Below are positions 18,858-26,026 of a stretch of DNA of 64,000 bases, piece by piece. The stretch covers positions 744,001 through 808,000 of the forward strand of contig NZ_WHUG01000001.1 in assembly GCF_009380215.1 (NCBI RefSeq), in the 5' to 3' direction. Source of the stretch: Rugamonas aquatica (GTDB lineage Bacteria > Pseudomonadota > Gammaproteobacteria > Burkholderiales > Burkholderiaceae_D). Position 1 is the first letter of the stretch; each line of letters begins with the position of its first letter. The notes under the pieces are model-generated. The model saw only the letters and a list, made by a program, of their open reading frames with translations. It was not told where the DNA came from and made no database searches. Both the position numbers and the translations under genes were made by a program.

Positions 18858-20324
18858 ATTACTGCCTCTAAACTGCCGCTGGACAATTCCTTCGCGTCCC
18901 TGCCGCCTGCCTTTTACACCCGCCTGATGCCAACGCCGCTGCCGGCGCCGTATCTGGTCGCCGTCAGCGCGCCGGCCGCCGAACTGGTCGGCCTGACGCC
19001 TGCGCAAGTCGCCGACAGCCTCGACGTTTTGATCGGCAACGCCGCGCCGGAGCGAGCGCTGCCGCTGGCCGCCGTGTATTCCGGCCACCAGTTCGGCGTG
19101 TGGGCCGGCCAGTTGGGCGACGGCCGCGCCATGCTGTTCGGCGATGTCGCCACCGCCGAAGGGCCGATGGAGCTGCAATGGAAAGGCGCCGGCCTGACGC
19201 CGTACTCGCGTATGGGCGATGGCCGCGCGGTGCTGCGTTCATCGATCCGTGAATTCCTGTGCTCGGAAGCCATGCATGGGCTGGGCATCCCCACCTCGCG
19301 CGCGCTGTCGGTGGCGGGCTCGGACCAGGGCGTGATGCGCGAAACCGTGGAAACCTCGGCCGTGGTGGTGCGCATGGCGCCCACCTTCGTGCGCTTCGGC
19401 TCGTTCGAACACTGGTTCTACCGCAACAAGAACGATGAGCTGAAAATCCTGGCCGACTACGTTATCGACCGTTTTTATCCGGCGTTGCGCGAAGAAGAGA
19501 ATCCATACCAGGCCTTGCTGGCCGAAGTGACGCGCCGTACGGCGCACATGATCGCCCATTGGCAAGCCGTCGGCTTCATGCATGGCGTGATGAACACCGA
19601 CAATATGTCCATCCTCGGCCTGACGCTGGACTACGGCCCGTTCGGCTTCATGGAGGCCTTCGACTCCGACCACATCTGCAATCACACCGACCAGCAGGGC
19701 CGCTACTCGTACGCCAACCAGCCGCAGGTCGGCCACTGGAACTGCTACGCCCTGGGCCAGGCGCTGCTGCCGCTGATCGGCGAGGTCGAGGCCACGCAGG
19801 CTGCATTGGATGTCTATCAGCCGGCATTCGCCGCCAAGATGGATGAACTGCTGCGTGCCAAGCTGGGCTTGTCCCAGTTGGAGCAGCATACCGACGCCGA
19901 CCGTGCGCTGTTCGACGCCATGTTCGCTCTAATGGACGCCAACCACGTCGATTTCACGCTCTTCTTCCGCCGCCTGAGCGGGTTGAAAGCGGCCGACGCC
20001 AGCGGCGACGAACCGTTGCGCGACTTGTTCATCGACCGTCCGGCCTTCGACGCCTGGGCCGTGCAGTACCGCGCCCGCCTGCAAGCCGAAGCCAGCAACG
20101 ATGCCGCCCGCAAGCTTGCGATGAACAAGGTCAACCCCAAATACGTGCTGCGTAATTACCTGGCGCAAATTGCCATTGAAAAAGCGCAAAATAAGGACTT
20201 TACTGAGGTGGAGCGATTACTGTCAGTTTTGCAGCGCCCATACGACGAACAGCCTGAGCACGATCAATACGCAGCCTTGCCGCCAGACTGGGCAAGCCAT
20301 CTTGAAGTAAGCTGTTCTTCTTAA
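18858..20324 (+). CDS. selO: SelO/YdiU protein adenylyltransferase, probable ATT start
   Basis: A pseudokinase-fold enzyme that transfers AMP to Ser/Thr/Tyr of target proteins in redox control. Core motifs are [20 protein letters not shown] with [40 protein letters not shown] and MEAFDSDH. The C-terminus ends VSCSS, with Cys at the position used by Sec in animal SelO. The first in-frame ATG (18927) would omit [12 protein letters not shown], which matches the conserved family N-terminus. No ATG, GTG or TTG lies between the upstream stop (18807) and 18927. ATT at 18858, preceded by CGGGA at suitable distance, is the best candidate, giving 488 residues. CTG codons at 18873 and 18879 are alternatives. 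Confidence 0.9.
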   Translation: MTASKLPLDNSFASLPPAFYTRLMPTPLPAPYLVAVSAPAAELVGLTPAQVADSLDVLIGNAAPERALPLAAVYSGHQFGVWAGQLGDGRAMLFGDVATAEGPMELQWKGAGLTPYSRMGDGRAVLRSSIREFLCSEAMHGLGIPTSRALSVAGSDQGVMRETVETSAVVVRMAPTFVRFGSFEHWFYRNKNDELKILADYVIDRFYPALREEENPYQALLAEVTRRTAHMIAHWQAVGFMHGVMNTDNMSILGLTLDYGPFGFMEAFDSDHICNHTDQQGRYSYANQPQVGHWNCYALGQALLPLIGEVEATQAALDVYQPAFAAKMDELLRAKLGLSQLEQHTDADRALFDAMFALMDANHVDFTLFFRRLSGLKAADASGDEPLRDLFIDRPAFDAWAVQYRARLQAEASNDAARKLAMNKVNPKYVLRNYLAQIAIEKAQNKDFTEVERLLSVLQRPYDEQPEHDQYAALPPDWASHLEVSCSS

Positions 20325-20338
20325 GTGAGCACTAAGCC

Positions 20339-20734
20339 ATGACCAATAAAGTCACCAAATCCGACGCCGAATGGCGCGCCATGCTGGATCCTATGGAATA
20401 TCAAGTCACGCGCCACGCCGCCACCGAACGCGCTTTTACCGGCAAGTTCTGGGATCATCACGAACACGGCATCTACACCTGCGTGTGCTGCGACACGCCG
20501 CTGTTCCGTTCCGACGCCAAATTCGATTCCGGCTGCGGCTGGCCGAGCTACTTCGAAGCGCTCGATCCGGCCAATGTCATCGAAAAAACCGACCGCACCC
20601 ATGGTATGCTGCGCACCGAAATCATTTGCGCGGTGTGCGACGCCCATCTGGGCCATGTGTTCCCGGACGGTCCTCCTCCAACCGGATTGCGCTATTGCAT
20701 CAATTCGGCCTCGCTGCGCTTCAACCCACAATAA
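20339..20734 (+). CDS. msrB: peptide-methionine (R)-S-oxide reductase
   Basis: 131 residues. MsrB reduces the R epimer of methionine sulfoxide in proteins. Two zinc-binding CxxC pairs are visible, CVCCDTP (about residues 45-48) and CAVCDAH (about 98-101). [10 protein letters not shown] and the catalytic cysteine in [11 protein letters not shown] (about residue 121) complete the family core. It lies 14 bp after selO and 13 bp before yciB, so a selO-msrB-yciB-bolA transcript is likely. Pairing with the redox-linked SelO suggests a shared oxidative-stress role. Confidence 0.95.
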   Translation: MTNKVTKSDAEWRAMLDPMEYQVTRHAATERAFTGKFWDHHEHGIYTCVCCDTPLFRSDAKFDSGCGWPSYFEALDPANVIEKTDRTHGMLRTEIICAVCDAHLGHVFPDGPPPTGLRYCINSASLRFNPQ

Positions 20735-20747
20735 CGCCTGAGACAAC

Positions 20748-21377
20748 ATGAAATTTCTGTTCGACCTGATCCCGCTGCTGCTGTTCTTTGTCGCTTACAA
20801 GCTGTCGGGCTGGAATGCGGAAGCGGCCCAGCACTTCATTAACACCTATCTCAGCGGCATCGTCTCCGGCGGTTCGGTGACGGCGGACCAGTCCCCTATC
20901 GTCATCGCGACGCTGGTCGGCATTTTCGCCACCGCGTTGCAAATCACCTACGCCAAATTACGAAACGGTAAGGTTGATTCGGTGCTGTGGTTCTCGCTGT
21001 TCATGTTTGTCGTCTTCGGCGGCATGACGATCTACCTGCACGACGAAGATTTCATCAAATGGAAACTCAGCATTTTCTATTGGGCATTCGCACTGGGCCT
21101 GTTCATTAGCGAGTTCGTCTTTAAAAAGAATCTGATGCGCAAGTCGATGGAAGAAATCATTCAATTGCCGGATCCGGTTTGGAGCCGTCTGAATTGGGCC
21201 TGGATCTGCTTCCATACGGCAATGGGATTCCTGAATTGGTATGTCGCCTTCGTTTGGTTTAAAGGCGACACCAGTTCCTGGGTCAGCTTTAAGGCGTTTG
21301 GCGCGACCGGCATCATGTTTGTGTTTATCGTCGGTCAAACCATCTACCTGTCGCGTCACATGAAGGATGAAGCATGA
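20748..21377 (+). CDS. yciB: inner membrane septation protein YciB (IspA/IspZ family)
   Basis: 209 residues with about five membrane segments. It starts MKFLFDLIPLLLFFVAYK, the family opening, with the YciB features TYAKLRNGKVD and WKLSIFYWAFALGLF and a central KKNLMRKSME. YciB is a conserved inner-membrane protein needed for normal septation and envelope integrity in several bacteria. It overlaps bolA by four bases (ATGA). The gene order msrB-yciB-bolA-parvulin is a familiar betaproteobacterial neighbourhood, from general knowledge rather than from this sequence. Confidence 0.93.
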   Translation: MKFLFDLIPLLLFFVAYKLSGWNAEAAQHFINTYLSGIVSGGSVTADQSPIVIATLVGIFATALQITYAKLRNGKVDSVLWFSLFMFVVFGGMTIYLHDEDFIKWKLSIFYWAFALGLFISEFVFKKNLMRKSMEEIIQLPDPVWSRLNWAWICFHTAMGFLNWYVAFVWFKGDTSSWVSFKAFGATGIMFVFIVGQTIYLSRHMKDEA

Positions 21378-21658
21378 GCGGAATCAATACGGACGACCGC
21401 ATGGAGCGCATGCGCAGCCGCTTCCAGGCCACCTTGGCGCCGCTGGAACTGACGCTGGACGACGACTCCGCCCTGCACGCCGGCCATGCCGGTGCCGCTT
21501 CCGGTGGGGGTCATTACAACGTTCGAATTGTTTCGTTACAATTCGAAGGCCTCAAACTCGTCACAAGACATCGACTCGTGTATGATTCCGTGCACGATAT
21601 GATGCATAAAGAAATTCATGCATTGGCCATTACCGCATTGGCTCCGTCCGAAGTATGA
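21374..21658 (+). CDS. bolA: BolA family protein
   Basis: 94 residues of the class II KH-like BolA fold. The helix-turn ERMRSRFQATLAPLELTLDD is followed by HAGHAGAASGGGHYNVRIVS, where the His/Gly-rich loop supplies the ligand used with monothiol glutaredoxins. HRLVYDSVHDMMHKEIHAL is the C-terminal helix pair. BolA proteins act with glutaredoxins in Fe-S trafficking and influence morphology genes in E. coli. The start overlaps the yciB stop. It is longer than the IbaG-type paralogue, supporting a true BolA assignment. Confidence 0.93.
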   Translation: MSGINTDDRMERMRSRFQATLAPLELTLDDDSALHAGHAGAASGGGHYNVRIVSLQFEGLKLVTRHRLVYDSVHDMMHKEIHALAITALAPSEV

Positions 21659-21780
21659 TGTAGCGCTTGGTCGGGGAACGGTCGCTATCGGTTTCAAAAT
21701 AATTGAACACAAAGACAGATAGCCGATCCAACTCCTGCCCAGGCAATTTCGCTAAAACTTTCCCCTTACAGGAATTAATA

Positions 21781-22560
21781 ATGACTTTCAAGCCAGCCAG
21801 TTTGCTGATTGCACTTCTCGCCGTTGCCGCCGTACCTGCTTTCGCTCAAAACGTTGCCGTAGTTAATGGCAAAGCCATCCCAACCTCGCGCGTTGACGCC
21901 GTGGTCAAGCAGGTCGTAGCCCAAGGCCAGCAGCCGGATTCGCCACAACTGCGCGAACTGATCAAGAAAGACCTGATCGGCCGCGAAGTGATGATGCAGG
22001 AAGCGGAAAAACAAGGTTTCGGTAAAGATGCAGCGGTCAAGACGCAAATCGAAAACGCTCGCCAGGCCATCATCGTCAACGCCCTGGTCGGTGACTACAT
22101 GAAGAAGAACCCGGTTTCGGATGCCGACATCAAGGCTGAATACGACCGCTTCGTAGCCCAGAACGGCGACAAGGAATACCACGTCCGCCACATCATGATG
22201 GCAACCGAAGCTGAAGCCAACGACGTCATCGCCAAGATCAAAGGCGGCGCCAAGTTCGAAGAGCTGGCAAAAGCCTCGAAAGACACCGGTTCCGCAGCAA
22301 ACGGCGGCGATCTGGATTGGGCAGTTCCTTCGTCCTTCCCACCAGCATTCTCGGCAGCCTTCGTTGGCCTGCAAAAAGGCCAAGTCACCGAGAAGCCAGT
22401 TCAAACCCCGAACGGCTTCCACGTGATCAAAGTTGACGACATCCGCGCAGCCAAACTGCCGACCCTGGAAGAAGTAAAACCGCAAGTAGCGGAAGCACTG
22501 GCCCAGAAGAAATTGCAAGCCTACCAGGAAGAACTGGTCAAGAAAGCAAAAGTGCAGTAA
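21781..22560 (+). CDS. periplasmic parvulin-type peptidylprolyl isomerase, copy 1
   Basis: 259 residues from the ATG after CAGGAATTAATA; an in-frame upstream ATG would put sequence before the signal peptide. The signal peptide MTFKPASLLIALLAVAAVPAFA is followed by a SurA/PrsA-like N-terminal helical region (NGKAIPTSRVDAVVKQVV). The parvulin domain runs from about residue 135: EYHVRHIMMATEAEA, GGDLDWAVPSSFPPAF and NGFHVIKVDDIR. It probably folds outer-membrane proteins in the periplasm. It has its own terminator and is followed by a close paralogue with the same architecture. Confidence 0.92.
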   Translation: MTFKPASLLIALLAVAAVPAFAQNVAVVNGKAIPTSRVDAVVKQVVAQGQQPDSPQLRELIKKDLIGREVMMQEAEKQGFGKDAAVKTQIENARQAIIVNALVGDYMKKNPVSDADIKAEYDRFVAQNGDKEYHVRHIMMATEAEANDVIAKIKGGAKFEELAKASKDTGSAANGGDLDWAVPSSFPPAFSAAFVGLQKGQVTEKPVQTPNGFHVIKVDDIRAAKLPTLEEVKPQVAEALAQKKLQAYQEELVKKAKVQ

Positions 22561-22574
22561 TGTTATGAATGAGG

Positions 22575-22599
22575 CGGCGCCCTGCGGGGCGCCGTTTTT
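22575..22599 (+). terminator. rho-independent terminator between the two parvulin genes
   Basis: An 8-bp stem CGGCGCCC/GGGCGCCG with a 4-nt loop is followed by five T residues, 14 bp after the first parvulin stop codon. It indicates that the two paralogues are separate units. Confidence 0.85.
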
Positions 22600-22662
22600 G
22601 ATTTTGCGTTGGTACAATGCACCGCCCGAGTGCGATTTCTTGTTTTTTTATAGGATTTAATA

Positions 22663-23439
22663 ATGATGTTGAAGCCAACCCGCCTGTTGTTAGCACTGAT
22701 CGCTGTCGTTGCAGCTCCGGTATTCGCGCAAAACGTCGCGACCGTAAATGGCAAGGCTATTCCTGCCGCTAAAGTAGACCAGATGGTCAAGCAAGTAGTA
22801 GCACAAGGTCAGCAGCCTGACAGCCCGCAACTGCGTGAAATGGTCAAGAAAGAATTGATCGGCCGCGAAGTCATGATCCAGGAAGCGGATAAACAAGGTT
22901 TCGGCACCAAGCCTGAAGTTAAGGCGGCTATCGAAAACGCACGTCAAAGCATTATCATCAACGCGATGCTGGCTGACTACGTTAAAAAGAATCCGATCAA
23001 AGACACCGAAATCAAGGCTGAATACGACAAGTATAAAGCTGCCATGGGCGAGAAAGAATATCACTCGCGTCATATCCTGGTTGCAACCGAACAGGAAGCC
23101 AAGGACATTATCGCCAAGCTGAAAGCCGGCGGCAAGTTCGAAGAACTGGCCAAAGTATCGAAAGACGGTTCCGCAAATAATGGCGGCGACCTGGGCTGGA
23201 TGGCTCCAGGCAAACTGGTAAAACCTTTCGCTGATGCGATGGTTGCCCTGAAAAACGGTGAAATCACCCAGACTCCAGTTAAATCGGAATTCGGTTATCA
23301 CGTTATCAAACTGGAAGAATCCCGTGCCACCAAGCTGCCAGCGGTTGAAGAAGTTAAAGGCCAGATCGCTGAAGCACTGCAACAGCGTAAAATCGCCGCC
23401 TTCCGCGACGAGCTGACCAAGAAAGCCAAAGTCCAATAA
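22663..23439 (+). CDS. periplasmic parvulin-type peptidylprolyl isomerase, copy 2
   Basis: 258 residues, a tandem paralogue of the preceding gene. They share QNVA.VNGKAIP, KQVVAQGQQPDSPQLRE and a KKAKVQ C-terminus. The signal peptide runs to about residue 23 (APVFA-QNV). The parvulin domain has EYHSRHILVATEQEA, GGDLGWMAPGKLV and FGYHVIKLEES. This copy fits the canonical parvulin sequence (RHILV, FGYHVIK) better than copy 1 and is AT-richer in its codon choice. A promoter-like TACAAT lies upstream (22613-22618), and a terminator follows. Confidence 0.92.
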   Translation: MMLKPTRLLLALIAVVAAPVFAQNVATVNGKAIPAAKVDQMVKQVVAQGQQPDSPQLREMVKKELIGREVMIQEADKQGFGTKPEVKAAIENARQSIIINAMLADYVKKNPIKDTEIKAEYDKYKAAMGEKEYHSRHILVATEQEAKDIIAKLKAGGKFEELAKVSKDGSANNGGDLGWMAPGKLVKPFADAMVALKNGEITQTPVKSEFGYHVIKLEESRATKLPAVEEVKGQIAEALQQRKIAAFRDELTKKAKVQ

Positions 23440-23460
23440 GCCGGACTGCAGTTCTGCTAA

Positions 23461-23487
23461 AAAGCGCCTCTTGAGGCGCTTTTTTTA
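23461..23487 (+). terminator. rho-independent terminator after the second parvulin gene
   Basis: A 10-bp stem AAAGCGCCTC/GAGGCGCTTT with a 2-nt spacer is followed by a T run. It lies 21 bp beyond the stop codon. Confidence 0.92.
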
Positions 23488-23612
23488 TTTGATCGGCGAC
23501 GACGTGGCACTCGCCGTTTCTTTTGTCCATCCTAAGCCAGAAGCTGGCAAATACGTGCCAGGTTCTGGCTTACCCAAGGGGCTACACGCAAAATCATCTA
23601 TACTTGCAGGCG

Positions 23613-24281
23613 ATGACTCCTGAATTCCGCACCGCGCTCGATGCCGCCCTCACCCACGTCGCCACGCCCGAGCGTGCGCCCGCCATGCGCGCGTACATGC
23701 GCGGCCAGTTCGATTTTCTGGGCATCGGCACGCCGCAACGACGGCTTGCCGCCAAGCCATTGCTCCAGCAATTAAAAGGCATAGGCGCGGATAATTTGAT
23801 TCTTTACGCCAGGGCATTATGGGAGTTGCCGCAAAGGGAGTATCAATACGTCGCAATCGATATGCTGGCGATGCATAGCAAACAATTGGAATTGGCACAT
23901 ATTCCCGTTCTACTGGAACTGGTCCAGAATAAATCGTGGTGGGATACGGTCGATGCACTGGCTTCGGTAATCGGCGATGTTTTGCGTTATCGCCATGATG
24001 GAATGGACCAGGCTCTCAAGCAACACGATATGTGGGTACGCCGTATCGCCTTATTGCATCAATTAGGATGGCGCGACAAGATGGATGTTGAAAGGCTGTT
24101 TAATTATTCCCTCTCGCTCGCGCACGAAAAAGAGTTTTTCATACAAAAGGCAATCGGCTGGGCATTACGGGATTATGCCCGTCATGATCCCGATGCAGTC
24201 CGCGCCTTCACATCAAAAGAAAAACATCGGCTTTCAGCGCTCAGTTATCGCGAGGCCAATAAACATCTTTCTACGCCATGA
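23613..24281 (+). CDS. DNA alkylation repair protein (AlkD-like glycosylase)
   Basis: 222 residues from the ATG after GCAGGCG; an in-frame ATG 90 bp upstream would add an unlike leader. The protein is all-helical HEAT-like. KSWWDTVDALASVIG (about residues 108-122) holds the Trp and Asp used by AlkD to contact and excise alkylated bases. FFIQKAIGWALRDYARHDP (about 172-190) carries the second conserved Trp and the Arg/Lys region. It would remove bulky or cationic alkyl purines without base flipping. The last 48 bases overlap the 3' end of the opposing AraC gene. From about 23775 onward the gene is AT-richer than its neighbours. Confidence 0.88.
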   Translation: MTPEFRTALDAALTHVATPERAPAMRAYMRGQFDFLGIGTPQRRLAAKPLLQQLKGIGADNLILYARALWELPQREYQYVAIDMLAMHSKQLELAHIPVLLELVQNKSWWDTVDALASVIGDVLRYRHDGMDQALKQHDMWVRRIALLHQLGWRDKMDVERLFNYSLSLAHEKEFFIQKAIGWALRDYARHDPDAVRAFTSKEKHRLSALSYREANKHLSTP

Positions 24282-25271
24282 ACTGGGCGTATCGCCACTC
24301 CATCGTAAAAAAGCGCGATTAAAAGCACTCTGCTCGGAATAGCCCAATAACAATGCGACCTCGGGCAATGCCAGACGTTTATCCCGTAAATAGCCTTGCG
24401 CCATCTGTAGGCGAGTTTCGTCCAATAACATTCGGAACGTGTTACCGCCCTGCTCCAGTTTCCGGCGCAGCGTGCGGCCGGACATATTCAATTCGCCCGC
24501 GATTTGATCCAGCAGCGGTTCGCCTTGAATCAAGCTGCTGGCAATATGGCGCCGAACCAGCTGCGCCAGGTCGTCTTTCTGCGGCAGCGACGCCAGACGA
24601 TGCTGCACCTGAGACTCCAGCATCGCCACCAAAGCTGGATCAGGCTGGCGCAGCGGCAAGCTCAGCAAGCTAACCGCAAAGTCGATTCTGGTGGCGTCCG
24701 CAGCAAAAACCAGCGGGCAGCGGAACAGCGCGGCATACGGCGCCATGTCCGCCGGTTGCGGCTCAACGAAGTGCACCGCCAGAGGCGTCACACCGCTGCC
24801 GGTGATATCCCGGGCGAACTGCACCAGCGCCGCCATGCCGCATTGATTCACCAGCAATCCCACGCCGCGCGACTCGGCGCTCCACTCCAGCACCAGCGCA
24901 TTGCCGTCGAGCCGATAGCCGACCGGGCTGACATCGTGCACCAGTCGCTGATAGCGCACGTAGCGCTCCAATGCCGCCGGAACCCCGCTGGATGCCAGCA
25001 GAACGTAGCCTAACGCCCCTAAATGCGCCGGAGAGATGGTCGCGCCAACCCGCAGACCCAGCGCGGGGTCGTCCAGGTGCTGCGCGGCACGCTCCAGCAA
25101 CGTCTGCCAGCGCCCCACGGAATAGGACAACCCACCGGCATCCGCCGCAGGCGCAGGCTCCCCCAGGACCGCCTCGGCGGCGCAGCCCTGCCCTTCGAGA
25201 TAATCGAACAGCATGCGGACGTAGGTCCCAGGAATGGCCGGTGGAGTTTTCTGCATGGCCTGAATTGTCAA
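24234..25271 (-). CDS. AraC family transcriptional regulator
   Basis: About 345 residues. The N-terminal 200 residues resemble the arabinose-binding-like domain of OruR/ArgR-type AraC regulators (VGATISPAHLGALGYVLLAS, YRLDGNALVLEW). The C-terminal AraC HTH is clear: MAQGYLRDKRLALPEVALLLGYSE, then SAFNRAFLRWSGDTPSSWRR. The start is TTG at 25271 with AGGA eight bases upstream; an ATG five codons later (25256) is the alternative. It is divergent from a membrane protein gene (77-bp gap), which is the most likely target. It converges with and overlaps the AlkD-like gene by 48 bp. Confidence 0.9.
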   Translation of the reverse strand: MTIQAMQKTPPAIPGTYVRMLFDYLEGQGCAAEAVLGEPAPAADAGGLSYSVGRWQTLLERAAQHLDDPALGLRVGATISPAHLGALGYVLLASSGVPAALERYVRYQRLVHDVSPVGYRLDGNALVLEWSAESRGVGLLVNQCGMAALVQFARDITGSGVTPLAVHFVEPQPADMAPYAALFRCPLVFAADATRIDFAVSLLSLPLRQPDPALVAMLESQVQHRLASLPQKDDLAQLVRRHIASSLIQGEPLLDQIAGELNMSGRTLRRKLEQGGNTFRMLLDETRLQMAQGYLRDKRLALPEVALLLGYSEQSAFNRAFLRWSGDTPSSWRRKMFIGLAITER

Positions 25272-25348
25272 AAATTATGTCCTGCCTTGTCAAGCCAGCA
25301 ATGCTCCCCTTGCCTAGAATCGTTTCATCTTCACCACGGGAGCAAACC

Positions 25349-25984
25349 ATGATCGCAGCATCCGCAGCACAAGCCCAGGAACTGGTCCGCAACGCATCGC
25401 ATTTTCAGTGGTACATCATTCCGCTGCTTTTGCTGGTGATCCACGCCTACGGCGAACAGGCCGCCGCCAGGCGCTGGAATGTGGTGCTGGCGGGCCTGGC
25501 GTTCTGGCTGATGGATTGGGTCAACGAGATCTGGAACGGCCTGCTATTTCACTTCTCCGGCTTTGCGCCGGCCTGGAGCACACCGAACGGTTCAGCCTAC
25601 GTCTTGCTGATCGGCCTGAACATCGAAATCAGCTTCATGTTTGCCATCATGGGGCTGTATGCGGCGCGCACGCTGCCCGCGGACCGCAAGTTGAAGATCG
25701 CCGGCATCAACAACCGCTGGCTGCTGGCCGCCGTCAATTCAGTGCTGTGCGTGTGCGTGGAAGTCTGGCTGAACCACATCGGCGCGCTGGTCTGGGAATG
25801 GCCGGCGTGGAACCTGGGCGCGCCCTGGCTGATCTGGCTGATCGGCTACCTGCCCTTCTTCGTCGTCGCCTACTGGGTGCACGACATGACGTCGCTGAAG
25901 CGGCAGATCGCCGTGGTGGGTACGCTTGCCGCTGGCGTCAGCGTAGCGCTCGCAGTCTTCGGCGGGCTGCTGGGCTGGATATAA
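25349..25984 (+). CDS. uncharacterised multi-pass membrane protein
   Basis: 211 residues from the ATG after CACGGGAGCAAACC, a clear ribosome site. About six hydrophobic segments are visible, around residues 20-37, 43-57, 83-103, 122-140, 155-175 and 185-210. Conserved-looking polar residues lie inside or next to membrane segments: DWVNEIWN, LNIEISFMF and EVWLNHIGALVWEWPAWN. I do not recognise the family. Divergent arrangement with an AraC regulator suggests inducible expression. A transporter or membrane-bound enzyme is possible, but nothing in the sequence decides between them. Confidence 0.75.
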   Translation: MIAASAAQAQELVRNASHFQWYIIPLLLLVIHAYGEQAAARRWNVVLAGLAFWLMDWVNEIWNGLLFHFSGFAPAWSTPNGSAYVLLIGLNIEISFMFAIMGLYAARTLPADRKLKIAGINNRWLLAAVNSVLCVCVEVWLNHIGALVWEWPAWNLGAPWLIWLIGYLPFFVVAYWVHDMTSLKRQIAVVGTLAAGVSVALAVFGGLLGWI

Positions 25985-26008
25985 AAAAGGCCGGATCGCT
26001 CCGGCCTT
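25983..26008 (-). terminator. rho-independent terminator after purL
   Basis: An 8-bp stem AAGGCCGG/CCGGCCTT with a 6-nt loop is followed on the minus strand by TTTTAT, 19 bp past the purL stop codon. It overlaps the last bases of the opposing membrane-protein gene and could act on both strands. Confidence 0.85.
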
Positions 26009-26026
26009 CGCTTACCCTACTGTTAC

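Noticed and set aside
19261..20324. Selenocysteine insertion in selO
   Set aside because: The frame has no internal TGA; the terminal residue equivalent to animal Sec is Cys.
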